Shown: one piece after another, positions 38,601 to 46,600 of the stretch | Numbering within the stretch: the first letter of the stretch is position 1 | Layout of the letters: each line of letters begins with the position of its first letter | Assembly (NCBI RefSeq): GCF_020783315.1 | Contig: NZ_CP086063.1 | Coordinates: 3,026,501-3,090,500, forward strand | Length of the DNA stretch: 64,000 nucleotides | Direction of reading: 5' to 3' | Source of the DNA: Ferruginibacter lapsinanis | GTDB lineage: Bacteria > Bacteroidota > Bacteroidia > Chitinophagales > Chitinophagaceae | Made by a program: the position numbers and the translations under genes | Notes under the pieces: generated by a model | Database searches by the model: none | What the model was told of the DNA's origin: nothing | The model's input: the letters and a program-made list of their open reading frames with translations, nothing else

Positions 38601-40142
38601 GGATGTGCCGGTAAAGAAGTGGCATTCACTGACGGGTCTGCCACCACTACCACCGGGGCCACCATTACTGAATGGAACTGGAACTTTGGCGACGGAAACA
38701 AATTAAAACAAACCACTGCTGCGGCTGTTAAACATACCTATGCAACAGGCGGAAGCTATCCGGCCACCCTGGTGATCAGAGACAGCAAAGGCTGTATCAG
38801 TGATACATTCAGATTAACCGTTGATGTCTATCCTAATCCTGTTCCTTTGTTTACAGTAACTGATATCTGTTTACCAACTATTCAACCAATATTTACTGAT
38901 GCCAGCACTATTACCAGCGGATCGGTAACTGACTGGAGCTGGAATTTTGGTGATGGCACTCCTGCTGTAACAGGGGTAGCTTCTACTCCGCACAACTATA
39001 TTGCAGGCAATATCTACAAGGTAACGCTTACGGCTACCTCAGATAAAGGATGTACCACTACAGGTGCTGCCGTTGATGTAACCGCTACCAGTGCGCCGAT
39101 CGCAAGTGACAGCATCATCAACAGTGCTAACCTGTGCAGCAGCTCTCCGGTTACACTTATCGACCAGTCTGTGCCAAACGGATTTGGTACCGTTAGTAAG
39201 ATCGAGATCTTCTGGAATGGGGTATCTGATGCTACCAACAAAACAGTAGACAATGCACCGGCTACCGGTGGCACCTATACGCACAAATATCCTGATCTAT
39301 CTGCTGATCAAAACTATGAAGTGGTGATCAGGGCTTACTCTGCTTCAGGATGTTATAAAGACTCGGCAAGAACAATTGCGCTATTGGCTTCGCCTAGCTT
39401 AACATTTAATGCAATACCCGGTATCTGTGAAGAAAAAGATACCATACAGATCGATGTGCCGCAAGATGCCAATAACCTGCCGATACGTACTGCTTTCTTC
39501 AGTGGTGAAGGAATTACGGACAGTGCCGGTAGCTTCTTCCCTGCCCTTGCAGGACCAGGCAATCACCTGATCACTTATACCGATACTGCTACCAACGGTT
39601 GTGTAAGCAAAGCTTCCCAATCTGTATTTGTGTACGCTACCCCTACCATTAAAATGGATGCTACCAAAGCGGTAATGCTGGGAGATAAGATCAAACTCAA
39701 TCCTACCATCACCGGTAATATACAAACCTACCTGTGGGATCCGGCTACTTACCTGGATGCTGATAATATTAAAGCGCCGATATCTACCCCTGCGGCTGAT
39801 ATCACCTATACACTTACAGTAACCTCTAAGGATGGTTGTGAAGCTGACAGCAGTGTAGCGGTAAAAGTATTGAAGGACTTTGGAGTGCCTAATACATTTA
39901 CTCCTAATAATGATGGTATCAATGATAACTGGGTTATCGAAGAACTGCCGTCTTTCCCGATACAAAAAGTTCAGGTGTTCAACAGGTATGGACAGATCGT
40001 TTATGAAACCAAAAAATACAATCCGCTTGGATGGGATGGTACCTACAAAGGAAAACCATTACCGTTCGGTACTTATTATTACATCATCGAATTGAATGGA
40101 ATGGTGGAACCTAAGGTCGGATATGTTACTATCATAAAATAA
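32607..40142 (+). CDS. Giant PKD-repeat adhesin with IgGFc-binding-like domain and type B T9SS sorting domain
   Basis: A 2511-residue secreted protein. Signal peptide about 1-32 (SSSLHAQ), then FNEGFEEPDW, resembling a choice-of-anchor domain. Fibronectin-like modules occupy about 230-430. A region like IgGFc-binding domains begins near residue 555 (RGTEFWTGFAYQEK, APVSVWMHTWTT) and runs to about 960. From about 1210 to 2130 come nine clear PKD cores (WxFGDG) plus two degenerate ones (WSFDGTDNYG, WDLGTGSFG). The final about 85 residues (VPNTFTPNNDGINDNW, VFNRYGQIVYETKKYNPLGWDG) form a gliding-motility-type C-terminal (type B) T9SS sorting domain. It pairs with the PorP/SprF gene 41 bp downstream. 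It probably acts as a surface adhesin; a motility role is unproven. Confidence 0.92.
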   Translation: MKKSILQFSVKTYLKALLLVLSFGFASSSLHAQIFNEGFEEPDWRTGVGTGPGGSTSGQISITKTSASSTMTYYTASSSTTTVINTNPNSGVWWYSKVCTNSDTKLGKVHSATYAPKLSSSGYIITPVTSSAVASVTFWAQLGTPMTVGLATDPNVAQPSYSSSNPYPSAFGNFTTSFPANPVMTSYSIAYSNFPNSSDLTGPVRVGFFNYGGSSTYIDDIIVTAPTGTAPSVTTDNAVPGITNAVVTGTVTPGTLPLLASGIIWSTSPLTNAAADTALITKTYSHPSDLATFKDTIGILSPLTTYYTEAYVIGLDNSVRFGSVKTFTTNAVNVPTAKLVINNVYSNKINATGSVPDSGGLFVTEKGFVWNTGGSPTVTSNTGKVIEGSGGLSFTDILKGLNPSTKYCFRAYAKNSQGYGYSADSCITTGPPVPVLTAIPGVIDFGSNFFGSSPITVSYILTGKTLSPASGTITITCPAPFKVSTSAGAGFASSITINYTGGKLASTPIYVQLPTTAYGSWGYNTALTITHSGGGVSPVDADVVKLSGSITQAPEDVSNRGTEFWTGFAYQEKMKQQAGDPGEAIMALYIATGDQSADVTVDMPGLGAAGFTPQTFTIGPNSFKEVKGFPTGDPNDEMNPTNMPDARLYFTGVTNRGIHIVSTGAPVSVWMHTWTTGNSAAAAMLFPTNTWNSSYTVQAYGGTSNNSNPNSFFFVIASEDNTKLTFTPSNDILAYIVGQKDQAGNGTVFNEGHTPPQVLYKKGVTYTDAITLNKGEIFNAMGFISGSTGLDLTGTTVQTSCDKKIAVFGGNGRVLVKPVSSSSCGTDGSDHLVQQMFPTVAWGTKYLTVPTKNMEYNYYRVVVQDPTTVVTVKPASINKGTLVNGLYYQFDSNVPLDISSDKPINVTQFIIQGSCKTASVGNPGNGDPEMIILSPVQQAINKVTVYSAGIKKAGGGSNGNYINVIIEKAAIDNKSFSIDGIDFNNVTTKVDTGSAVTVAFGSSLVFLKDAFKPHPQDPNYYFAKFKVAALKAHTISSNYTFNAIAYGMGDGESYGYNAGTLIKNLSSIKFTDNPNGSDTSSTVVRTCKENPVTLKIALPYNPSQVTKIDWVPGGDPRITPNTTATGPVQGGTAKYDGTIIAEDGRTFYVYSSPVKYQFSDLAVYNFTVIAYGTFKSDCPGEDRQKIIVVVGRDNAYFEPKAACGSPTVTIDNFTTAMANTNITKTTWDFGDGTTSSIADPGTHTYNLASGTYYKIKLTTVNSIGCNSEYETEVDFGGGLKAEFTKDPVTAICQNGSYNFTDNTSATGTSGTPNKWEWNFGDGSPVVSQTSPTVQTHTYTTAGKFGVKLTVTTNQGCLDTYIDSVTVEATPVAKFAATTACLGDSIIFTDQSTITIGTIDIRSWNFGDGSPVLDDNTARAAHKYATSGEYEVSLTVKSSGGCPSAVYKLKVTVLALPINLFDKDVDCTNKKVTFTDKSTTAAGTIVKRHWNFGDGTRDDNNVVSPTHSYSGTGPYTATLWVETSNGCQDSANKATVTFSIAASPVSSFSLPGNICLPNAVATFANTSTITDGTEAEFTNAWDFGDGSPAATSTGLASIQHTYTGAGPYTVKLVTTSKFGCTSTATPKIVNTIFTQPKASFTPPAEVCVNAKAALSSTGTAAGSAPDMWYWSFDGTDNYGTLSKKDTVAAWATDGTQTIKHYLVSKVGCVSDTVSKSITVNPLPVNLFDKDIDCSIKKVTFTDKSTAAVGTITKRHWVFGDGARDDGNNATVSHTYSGTGPYTATLWVESSKGCQDSANRASVTFTISATPASSFTLPVANICLPAGIATFTNTSTIADGTEAGFVNSWDFGDGTKKDTSFGLASIQHSYTGVGPYTVKLTTTSVNGCNNTATPKILNTIYAQPKATFTAAPAEACLNSNASFSSTGSAAASTAADWYWDLGTGSFGTLSKKDTVAAWSVPGDKTIRHYIVSAVGCISDTANKTVTVNSLPTASFTQVAVGCAGKEVAFTDGSATTTTGATITEWNWNFGDGNKLKQTTAAAVKHTYATGGSYPATLVIRDSKGCISDTFRLTVDVYPNPVPLFTVTDICLPTIQPIFTDASTITSGSVTDWSWNFGDGTPAVTGVASTPHNYIAGNIYKVTLTATSDKGCTTTGAAVDVTATSAPIASDSIINSANLCSSSPVTLIDQSVPNGFGTVSKIEIFWNGVSDATNKTVDNAPATGGTYTHKYPDLSADQNYEVVIRAYSASGCYKDSARTIALLASPSLTFNAIPGICEEKDTIQIDVPQDANNLPIRTAFFSGEGITDSAGSFFPALAGPGNHLITYTDTATNGCVSKASQSVFVYATPTIKMDATKAVMLGDKIKLNPTITGNIQTYLWDPATYLDADNIKAPISTPAADITYTLTVTSKDGCEADSSVAVKVLKDFGVPNTFTPNNDGINDNWVIEELPSFPIQKVQVFNRYGQIVYETKKYNPLGWDGTYKGKPLPFGTYYYIIELNGMVEPKVGYVTIIK
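36968..38570 (+). repeat. Tandem duplication of a ~266-residue three-module PKD block
   Basis: Two consecutive blocks of about 800 bp each encode the same succession of modules: LP(I/V)NLFDKD(V/I)DC, a WxFGDG PKD, ICLP, a second WDFGDG PKD, QPKA(S/T)FT, and a degenerate PKD ending GTLSKKDTVAAW. The boundary lies near 37765. The copies have diverged but remain easily alignable. Confidence 0.75.
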
Positions 40143-40183
40143 AAAATGAAGGAATTAATTCTAAAAAGAAAATAACTTTCTAT

Positions 40184-41215
40184 ATGAATAAGTTAAAAAT
40201 GATAATTGTTTTGGCATTGTTTACAATAAGTGCAACTGCTCAGCAGAAGCCTTATTATACTCAATATGCTCTTAATCCTTATATTCTTAATCCTGCATTA
40301 ACAGGGATTGAAAACTATACTGATTTAAAGCTTAGCTACCGGAATCAATGGACAAACATTCCCGGCGCTCCGCAAACAATGTACCTTACCCTTCATGGTC
40401 CTATTGGTAAACAGGATTACAAAACCACCCCTACTTCATTTCGTCCTGCCGGAAATAATTCCGTAGGTAATGATTGGTATGAAGAAAATGTTACATCGCC
40501 GAATCACCATGGAGTAGGTTTAAGTGTAGTAAATGATAAAACAGGCTATATCAGCAGGTTTACCATTTCAGGATCCTATGCCTATCATAAGGGGATAAAT
40601 GCTAAAACAACCTTATCATTAGGATTTCAGGCAGGATATTCAAATGTAACATTAGACAGATCAAAAATAAATTGGGCTACTCTTGATCCTAATGATCCTG
40701 CTATTGGATATAGTAGCGGTGAATTAAAAAAAGGTATGCCTGAAATTGGAGCCGGTCTTTGGTTGTATTCACAAGACTATTTTATTGGAGCTTCTGTATT
40801 GAATGTTGTTCCAGGCAAAGCAAAATTTGTAAAGAGTGATAAATACGGCATTTCATATGCACCGCACTTCTTCGTATCTGGTGGATATCGAATTCCGCTT
40901 GAAGGTGATCTGACCTTCTTACCATCTGCAATGGTACAATGGATAAGCCCCGAACCGATACAAATTCATGCCAATATGAAATTACAATATGAAGAAAGGC
41001 TTTGGTTTGGTGCAAGCTATCGGTATACTGATAAATTAGGTGGTTTTGCTGCCATGGCCGGAGTGAATGTTAGTAATACTTTTAACATTGGTTACTCTTA
41101 TGATTTTGCCAACAGTTCAAGATTAAGAGCGTACCAAGGAAATACTCATGAAATTATAGTAGGATTCTTATTGGGTAACCGATTCAAAGAAATTTGTCCT
41201 AGATGCGAATGGTAA
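40184..41215 (+). CDS. PorP/SprF family type IX secretion system membrane protein
   Basis: A 343-residue outer-membrane beta-barrel of the PorP/SprF family. The signal peptide ends SATAQQ, then the family signature KPYYTQYALNPYILNPALTGIENY. Barrel strands include GVGLSVVNDKTGYISRFTISGSYAYH and LWFGASYRYTDKLGGFAAMAGVNV. SprF-like proteins are partners for secretion or surface anchoring of type B sorting-domain adhesins. The placement 41 bp after the giant PKD gene and before a bidirectional terminator indicates a two-gene operon. Confidence 0.93.
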   Translation: MNKLKMIIVLALFTISATAQQKPYYTQYALNPYILNPALTGIENYTDLKLSYRNQWTNIPGAPQTMYLTLHGPIGKQDYKTTPTSFRPAGNNSVGNDWYEENVTSPNHHGVGLSVVNDKTGYISRFTISGSYAYHKGINAKTTLSLGFQAGYSNVTLDRSKINWATLDPNDPAIGYSSGELKKGMPEIGAGLWLYSQDYFIGASVLNVVPGKAKFVKSDKYGISYAPHFFVSGGYRIPLEGDLTFLPSAMVQWISPEPIQIHANMKLQYEERLWFGASYRYTDKLGGFAAMAGVNVSNTFNIGYSYDFANSSRLRAYQGNTHEIIVGFLLGNRFKEICPRCEW

Positions 41216-41232
41216 CATATTTGTTTTGATCA

Positions 41233-41270
41233 ATCAAAAGAGCCGGAAAATATTTTCCGGCTCTTTTGAT
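41233..41270. terminator. Bidirectional terminator between convergent genes
   Basis: A perfect 38-bp palindrome (19-bp arms ATCAAAAGAGCCGGAAAAT and its complement) lies between the PorP/SprF stop (41215) and the stop of the convergent protease gene (41289). A T-rich stretch flanks each side of the GC core, so it can serve both strands. Confidence 0.88.
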
Positions 41271-41288
41271 TTTATTGGGTTATTCAAC

Positions 41289-42872
41289 TTACTGCTTAAC
41301 TACCCGTTCTGTTTGCCGCTCATTATTGTTGATCAATTGTAGTATATATATTCCTGCAGATTGTTTACTTATGTTCAACGTATTCAACCCTTTTACTCCT
41401 CTTCCTTTAAGTAATATTTTCCCGGATATATCAACCAATTGAAACAGATAATCCGCGGTAGCATTTATAGAAATATTATTTTGTACCAATGTTGAAACAG
41501 TAAATGTTTTCCCTGTCTTATTCGTTCCTCTCAGCATTACGGTATTTGAATAAGTTGTCTGATCATCAACAGAAAGCACCTTTGTTCGATAGTAAATATT
41601 ATTTGCTGCATAAGGTGTATAATCAAATTGATCTATTGGTAACGAAGAGGTCTTTATACTGTTAAAAGAAATCCCATCAGCAGAAACTTCAACAACAATT
41701 TTTTTAACGGGAACTTCTGAACGGATACTCCAACTCAAACGACAAATACCATTCTTTTGGGTACCGATTAAAACTACATCATGAACTGGTAAAATAATTT
41801 GTCCAAACCCGATAATTTTATAAGCCCCTAAACTTCCATAATTATTTGTATTAGCATTGCCTGTACCACTTACAATTAAATAATAATCTCCGACAGCTAA
41901 AAAAGTATCAATGACAACATCCATAGTAGCTACAGGATCATACTTTCGTAAGAGGATTTTGGATGCATTATATAATTCTACTTTACAGTCCAAATTAGCG
42001 CCCTCATTATTTGCGCCAATGCTATATGGATTGATCGCTACATGAAAACTACCGGCAGAGGATAAATTAATTTTGAATGCATCTTTATCTGATGCAGCAC
42101 TAATTACTCCATCAATATTTATAGCTGTATAATTTCTGGTTACCATATCTGTATTTAAATCATTCGCAAAATCATCTTCTCTGTATGAAAAGCCATTGTA
42201 ACTCGTGATGGTATTAAGGTTATCCTGTAAATAGCTACAATCATATGGAGTAGTTCCATTACTCCAAGTGCTCATATTTCTATTGTAACTAATACCCATT
42301 ATTGGTGTCCAGGCAGATTCTCCCTCCCCTGATCCTGCATTAAGCGTTGAAGATAAATTGCAAAATGAATCATAAGTAGATTGATGAAGCAATCCAAGAG
42401 AATGACCACTTTCGTGAGAACAACATTCAGCTATCGTTTTTGAAACATTTCCCAGATTTTTGCTAAAGACAAAACAGGGGGTATCATCTCCCCAGGTAAA
42501 TGATCCAATGTAGGCAACACCTCCAACTAATGAATACCAGCCGCTGGTAGGCGTTATTATAACCCTGATCCTCTGTTCTAAAGGAGCTGCTAAAAAAACC
42601 GTTTCATCTGTTGTAATATTTATTTGAAAAGGACGGTAATCTTCAGAAACTCTATCAAAGATCTCTATGATCTGACTCTCAGATAATGTTGCCGCCAAAC
42701 AGGTAAATGACACGCCGCTGTTCCAAACTCCACTGTTGACAATTTGCCCATCAAAGTCAAGATAGATAGTAGACGGTGCGGAGGGAAGACTGTTTAGTTT
42801 TGGCTGACCAAACCCACACTCCGAAGTAAACAATGCTATTACTAATAGCAAGCATATAATTGGTTTTTTCAT
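41289..42872 (-). CDS. Secreted metzincin-type zinc protease with T9SS sorting domain
   Basis: A 527-residue exported protein (signal peptide about 1-22). The zinc site HESGHSLGLLH at residues 153-163 fits HExxHxxGxxH, and the Met-turn-like TPIMGISYNRN follows at about 187. The N-terminal STIYLDFDGQIV and RVSEDYRPFQINITTDE segments are common in secreted Bacteroidota peptidases of this type. Residues about 240-355 are a pre-peptidase C-terminal-like beta domain (ISAASDKDAFKINLSSAG, VGDYYLIVSGTG). The end is a T9SS-type sorting domain (ISKQSAGIYILQLIN, then RVVKQ). The substrate is unknown. Convergent with the PorP/SprF operon. Confidence 0.85.
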   Translation of the reverse strand: MKKPIICLLLVIALFTSECGFGQPKLNSLPSAPSTIYLDFDGQIVNSGVWNSGVSFTCLAATLSESQIIEIFDRVSEDYRPFQINITTDETVFLAAPLEQRIRVIITPTSGWYSLVGGVAYIGSFTWGDDTPCFVFSKNLGNVSKTIAECCSHESGHSLGLLHQSTYDSFCNLSSTLNAGSGEGESAWTPIMGISYNRNMSTWSNGTTPYDCSYLQDNLNTITSYNGFSYREDDFANDLNTDMVTRNYTAINIDGVISAASDKDAFKINLSSAGSFHVAINPYSIGANNEGANLDCKVELYNASKILLRKYDPVATMDVVIDTFLAVGDYYLIVSGTGNANTNNYGSLGAYKIIGFGQIILPVHDVVLIGTQKNGICRLSWSIRSEVPVKKIVVEVSADGISFNSIKTSSLPIDQFDYTPYAANNIYYRTKVLSVDDQTTYSNTVMLRGTNKTGKTFTVSTLVQNNISINATADYLFQLVDISGKILLKGRGVKGLNTLNISKQSAGIYILQLINNNERQTERVVKQ

Positions 42873-42902
42873 GATATATAATTCTATTTACTTAACTTAT
42901 CA

Positions 42903-43361
42903 TCAATTACAATCTGATAAAATATCAGCAAGAGCGAACTTGGTGAACTGATATGAATTATCACTGTTATGTTTTAATTCATATCCGTCAGAATTAAGCT
43001 GATTGATGATCCTCCCAGAATAAATAACATTCCTATTCTTATCTATGCGTTTAGATAAAGAGAATACAGCATTATTAAATTCTGGTAATCTGACAACAAT
43101 TGTTTGCAGATTGATATATTTTTTTTGATTACTTATAACACTACCTTTTGATCTCAATAAATTATTAAAGGAAATATTTACATCTCCCCCTTTCTGGATC
43201 GAAAAGAAATTATTTAGCTCTGCTGATGTACAATTTATTATTGAAGGATAGCTATTAAATACTGCTGGAAGAATGATCATCTTCTTTTGTGCAACGACTG
43301 ATAGTGTTGCAATGAACATAAAAAAAAATAAATGAACTAAGATCTGTAATAAATTTTTCAT
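42903..43361 (-). CDS. Small exported protein of unknown function
   Basis: A 152-residue protein from the ATG at 43361 (MKNLLQILVHLFFFMFIATL, cleaved near SVVAQ). The longer reading from 43412 adds 17 Cys/His-rich residues before the signal peptide and is unlikely. The mature part (IINCTSAELNNFFSIQKGGD, FNNLLRSKGSVISN, VFSLSKRIDKNRNVIYSGRI) has one Cys near each end and no recognised domain. It lies 30 bp upstream of the protease gene on the same strand, so the two may be cotranscribed; an inhibitor or partner role is only a guess. Confidence 0.65.
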   Translation of the reverse strand: MKNLLQILVHLFFFMFIATLSVVAQKKMIILPAVFNSYPSIINCTSAELNNFFSIQKGGDVNISFNNLLRSKGSVISNQKKYINLQTIVVRLPEFNNAVFSLSKRIDKNRNVIYSGRIINQLNSDGYELKHNSDNSYQFTKFALADILSDCN

Positions 43362-43546
43362 ACAACAAAATTGTGCCCCTTGGCGTGTGTAATTTCCACA
43401 ATGAGAAACCAATTTAATTTCATCTTCTCATCCCTTCCAAAGGTCACTTAAATAGTTTTGATAAGTGTTACACAACTATATCTATAAGTTGTATCATTCA
43501 CACATCACATTATTTCACTGAGAGGCATTATTTATTATGGCAACAA

Positions 43547-43574
43547 AAAAGGCTGCCCTTACGGACAGCCTTTT
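43547..43574 (-). terminator. Terminator after the 2570-residue repeat protein
   Basis: A hairpin AAAAGGCTGCCC/GGACAGCCTTTT with a TTAC loop and one internal mismatch lies 36 bp past the stop at 43610. The plus-strand A-run gives a U-tract for the minus-strand transcript. Confidence 0.75.
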
Positions 43575-43609
43575 GAAACTCATCAGAGAGAAAGGATGCT
43601 TTTTTCTTC

Positions 43610-46600
43610 CTATCTGACTATTGTTAGTTTTTTAGTTTGAGTGAATTTGCCATTTTGTAGTTTGATCAAATACACACCAGGCAACAGATGACTAATACTG
43701 AATTTTTTAAAGTACATCTTTCCTGACAAGGTAGTTTCACTATATATTGTGGATACTAGTTTTCCATCAACATTGTATAATGAAACAGTTGAATTACCTG
43801 TATTGTCCGGAACAAAAGACATATTCACAGTATTAGAAGCCGGATTAGGATACACTTCAAATTGTCTTTCCATTTTCATATCCACCACCTTAGTAGTTGG
43901 AATTGAATTATTGATCGGCCTGCTACTGATAATAACAGGTGGACAAGGAGCAACAACTACACATTCTGAGTTAGATCCTGTTTTACTTGGACTAGCGTGT
44001 ACTGAAGTGATCATTGGTTTACCAAATCCTGCCGGACCAAAAGCACTATTCTTAACCGTTACTTCATACCAAACATCATATATCCAGTTTGGATAAGTAG
44101 CATTAGGTGCGTAAGCTGCATTAGTTGCAGGTGAATTGGTAATGAGAACATAACCGTAGGTGTTCAAATTCACATCCAACGATGTAAGTGCTCCTACCAC
44201 ATCACTTGCACTTCCTAATAGCATTTTACCTTCACCTCCGGTCACACCCAGTGTTTTATAGCCTGATGGAACTGCCGCTGCGGAAATATAATCGATCTTG
44301 AATTCCATCTTCTTCACATTGTTGGCATCATACAATGCAAGTTGTAAATGATCTGAACCTACCAGGTCTTTGAATTTATGTCCTTTACCTGGCCATCCGA
44401 TAGCATTAGTTCCGTAGGTATTATCTACAAACGTTTTAGCAAATGTGGTACGAATGGTTGTTGTACCATTTCCATTGTCTGTAATTGTTTGTTTAGCACC
44501 AACAGCAGTTTTACCTGTACAACTTGCATAGCAAATATCGCAAGCGCCTGTTTGAGCTGGAACTATAACCACCGTTGACGATGCTGTAGCACCAAGTGCA
44601 TCTTGTACTGTAACAGTATATGTGCCAGGACAAAGATTAGACCTGTTTTGAGCTGTACTTGGTCCATCTGACCATGTGAAACTATAAGGTGCTTTACCAT
44701 GCGATGGTGTTACGGTAATAGAACCTTTACAAACAGAGTTGCAAGGACCATTACTACCTACTGCAGCCACAGCTAACGGTTGACATGGTTGTACACATTC
44801 TGTATTGTTACCTGTCTTACTTGGACTAGCATGTATCGCAGCAATCAATGGTTTACCAAATCCTGCCGCACCAAAAGCACTATTCTTCACCGTTACTTCA
44901 TACCAAACATCATATATCCAGTTTGGATAAGTAGGATTAGGTGCGTATGCTGCATTGGTTGCAGGTGAATTGGTGGTAAGCACATAACCATAGGTGTTGA
45001 AATTCACATCCAGAGATGTCATTGTACTTACTACATCACTTGCACTACCCAATAACATACTTCCTTCTCCTCCGGTTACTCCTAAATTTTTATAGCCTGA
45101 TGGAACTGCTGCTGCTGTAATATAATCCAACTTGAACTCCATCTTTTTCACATTATTACCATCATACAAAGCAAGTTGCAGATGATCTGAACCAACCAGA
45201 TTACTGAATGTATGACCATTAGGCCATCCGATAGCATTTGTACCATATGTATTATCTACAAAGGTTTTAGCAAATGTGGTACGTATGGTAGTAGTTCCAT
45301 TTCCATTATCTACAGTTTGAATAGCACCTACACTGCTGTTACCGGTGCAACTTTCATAGCAGATCTCTGGAGGACAAACTGATGGTGATGGATTTATAAC
45401 TACAGTTGCAGAAGCTGCACCACCATTATTGTCATGTACTGTTACAGTATAGCTACCAGGACATAAGTTAAACCTGTTTTGGTCTGTACTTGGACCATCT
45501 GACCATGTGTAAGTATAAGGAGCCTTACCATGAGAGGCTGTTACAGAGATAGAGCCTTTGCATACCGTGTTACAAGGACCATCACTACCCAAAGCTTCAA
45601 CAGTCAGCGGTTGACAAGGTTGAACACATTCTGTGTTGTTACCTGTTTTACTTGGGCTGGCGTGTATTGCTGCAATCAATGGATAACCAAATCCTGCAGG
45701 GAATGCGCTCTTCTTCACTGTTACTTCATACCAAACATCATATATCCAGTTTGGATAACTAGGATTAGGAGTGTATGACGCATTGGTTGCTGGTGAATTG
45801 GTGGTAAGCACATAACCATAAGTGTTTAAATTCACATCAATAGATGTCATTGTACTTACTATATCGCTTGCACTACCCAATAACATACTTCCTTCTCCAC
45901 CTGTTACTCCTAAGTTTTTATAGCCTGATGGAACAGCTGCTGCTGTGATGTAATCCAATTTGAATTCCATCTTCTTCACATCATTAACATCATAGATAGC
46001 CAATTGTAAATGATCTGAACCTACTAATTGATTGAAAGTATGTCCACCTGGCCATCCTATGGCATTTGTTCCATAAGTATTATCTACAAAGGTTTTAGCA
46101 AATGTAGTACGTATGGTAACAGTACCATTACCGTTGTCTATTGTTTGAATAGCTCCTACTGCCCCATTACCTGTACAGCTTTCATAACAGATTTCTTGTT
46201 TAGTAAAGCCTGCATCAATGGTTAGGTCATCTTCTCCTGGAGTTAATACAATATCACAAACTATTCCATTTATAGGATCGCTGTCCATATTATCGCTACC
46301 CTGATTATCTGGAGAAGGTGTTGAAGAATTGATAAATTTAACACAATACGTACCTGCAGGCAGATCAGGGAATAAGTAATGACCTGTACCATCTGTAGTT
46401 GTAGAACCAATTAATGAACCCGGAGATCCTCCAACTGACGTATACAATTCAACAGTTACACCTGGTATGCCTGGTTCTCCAACATCCTGCAAACCATCAC
46501 CATTGGTATCTTGCCAAACAAAATCACCAATTGATCCAAGATCAAAACCAAAGTCAACAGTCAAATTTCCATTCGCACCGTCACCATCTGTTGTTGGTTC

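Noticed and set aside
39399-39965. 188-codon minus-strand frame inside the PKD adhesin
   Set aside because: Antisense to a coding region with a clear type B sorting domain; no start context or recognisable domain.
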